DNA of 6,518 bases. Origin: Methanobacterium sp. GTDB taxonomy: Archaea > Methanobacteriota > Methanobacteria > Methanobacteriales > Methanobacteriaceae. Where the stretch lies: contig JAHRFX010000051.1 in assembly GCA_019084405.1 (NCBI GenBank), positions 1 to 6,518 on the forward strand, given 5' to 3'. Shown piece by piece: positions 6,039-6,518 of this stretch. Within the stretch, counting starts at the first letter, position 1. The number at the start of each line of letters is the position of its first letter. The position numbers were made by a program, and so were the translations under genes. The notes under the pieces are model-generated. The model was not told where the DNA came from, did no database searches, and worked only from the letters and a program-made list of their open reading frames with translations.

Positions 6039-6074
6039 ATTTAATTAATTAAATAATGTTTATGGAATATAAAT
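6039..6074 (-). promoter_or_regulatory. sufS promoter candidate with a palindrome at the expected start site
   Basis: On the minus strand, TATTTATAT (about 6075-6067) is a TATA-like box preceded by an A/G-rich flank, which predicts transcription from about 6045 and a leader of about 40 nt. A perfect 16-bp palindrome, ATTTAATTAATTAAAT (6039-6054), covers that point and could be a regulator-binding site. Being entirely A+T, it could also arise by chance. Confidence 0.4.
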
Positions 6075-6130
6075 ATCCTGTTTTTAAATAAATTAAAATA
6101 AATATCATCGGAGATTAAAGGTAATTTAAA

Positions 6131-6157
6131 AAGAGAAAATAAGAGTTTTTAAAAAAA
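6131..6157 (-). terminator. U-rich terminator after the dehydrogenase gene
   Basis: Seven T residues on the minus strand (6157-6151) follow the stop codon directly, and further T-rich stretches continue down to about 6131. This is a typical archaeal U-tract terminator and supports sufS having its own promoter. Confidence 0.5.
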
Positions 6158-6518
6158 TTAGGAGAGGGACTCCAATTTTTTTCTTACTTCAGCTGCCATT
6201 TCCATGGTAGAAGCAGTTCCACCTAAATCCCCAGTAACTACTTTTCCTTCAGCCAGCACATCAATTAGGGCTTTTTCCATTCTACGTGCTTCATCATGTT
6301 CTTCCAGATAATCAAGCATTAAAACTGCAGAAAGCATCATGGCTGCCGGGTTAGCTGTTCCTTTACCTGCGTGACGTGGTGCTGATCCGTGTACTGGTTC
6401 GAATAGTCCTTGTTTGTCTCCTATGTTGGCAGAAGGTATTAGTCCCAGTCCTCCTACCAGTCCTGCTCCTTCGTCAGAGAGTATGTCTCCGTAGAGGTTG
6501 GTGGTGACCAGGACGTCG
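6158..6518 (-). CDS. isopropylmalate/homoisocitrate dehydrogenase family, C-terminal part (LeuB or AksF)
   Basis: The window holds only the last 119 residues; the gene continues beyond the right edge, and the apparent internal ATG at 6340 is not the start. The frame opens with DVLVTTNLYGDILSD, containing the metal-binding aspartates of beta-decarboxylating dehydrogenases, then GGLGLIPSANIG, the cofactor-loop motif FEPVHGSAP, AGKGTANP and finally VTGDLGGTAS. These enzymes oxidise and decarboxylate 3-isopropylmalate (leucine synthesis) or homoisocitrate-type acids (2-oxosuberate for coenzyme B in methanogens). The visible part does not separate the two. Gene order recalled from M. thermautotrophicus favours LeuB, while the LSAVLML segment looks AksF-like. 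The usual Asp-Ile after GSAP is replaced by Arg-His, which may bear on NAD versus NADP use. sufS follows after 153 bp. Confidence 0.9.
   Translation of the reverse strand, partial: DVLVTTNLYGDILSDEGAGLVGGLGLIPSANIGDKQGLFEPVHGSAPRHAGKGTANPAAMMLSAVLMLDYLEEHDEARRMEKALIDVLAEGKVVTGDLGGTASTMEMAAEVRKKLESLS

Noticed and set aside
6041..6115. Short minus-strand frame in the gap before sufS
   Set aside because: It has about 19 codons, no ribosome binding site and purely A+T-rich codon content.
6158..6340. A separate 60-residue protein starting at ATG 6340
   Set aside because: The same frame stays open to the right edge and upstream residues carry dehydrogenase motifs (FEPVHGSAP, GDILSD), so this is the end of a larger gene.

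Overview
The window looks like a chromosomal segment of a methanogenic archaeon of the order Methanobacteriales, most likely a Methanobacterium. The main evidence is a methanogenesis marker protein 11 gene, an archaeal-type lumazine synthase, archaeal promoter and U-rich terminator signals, strong GGAGG/GAGGTG-type ribosome binding sites and high A+T content. From memory, Methanothermobacter thermautotrophicus has a leuB-type dehydrogenase, a nifS-type gene and ribH under consecutive locus tags (MTH1388-1390), the same order as the right half here.

Layout. Bases 1-240 are about 37% G+C by hand count and hold no convincing gene; a short open frame running off the left edge may be the tail of another gene. 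Bases 241-489 fall to about 20% G+C and form the leader/promoter region of the only certain rightward gene, a membrane-bound family 2 glycosyltransferase (490-2211, TTG start) with a large, Asn-rich C-terminal domain predicted to lie outside the cell. Everything else is on the minus strand. Reading in the direction of transcription from the right edge: the C-terminal part of an isopropylmalate/homoisocitrate dehydrogenase (6158-6518); a type II (SufS-like) cysteine desulfurase (4805-6004); a 27-residue single-span membrane peptide missed by usual length cut-offs (4719-4802); lumazine synthase ribH (4268-4678); an A+T-rich 291-bp spacer; hisF (3212-3976); and methanogenesis marker protein 11 (2215-3147), which converges on the glycosyltransferase with only 3 bp between stop codons.

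How the genes fit together. The minus-strand genes are mainly central biosynthesis: branched-chain amino acid or 2-oxosuberate synthesis (dehydrogenase), sulfur mobilisation (SufS), flavin synthesis (RibH), histidine/purine linkage (HisF) and a methanogen-specific TiaS-related protein. sufS, the small membrane ORF and ribH are tightly spaced (2 bp and 40 bp) and probably form one transcript; hisF and mmp11 (64-bp gap) may form a second. The glycosyltransferase is likely to act on envelope polysaccharide, lipid or glycoprotein and is functionally separate.

I found no tRNA, rRNA, CRISPR array, insertion sequence or mobile element. The most notable items are the unannotated membrane micropeptide, the glycosyltransferase with a sequon-bearing outer domain, an Arg-His pair replacing the usual Asp-Ile cofactor-binding pair in the dehydrogenase, and the near-zero convergent gene gap.
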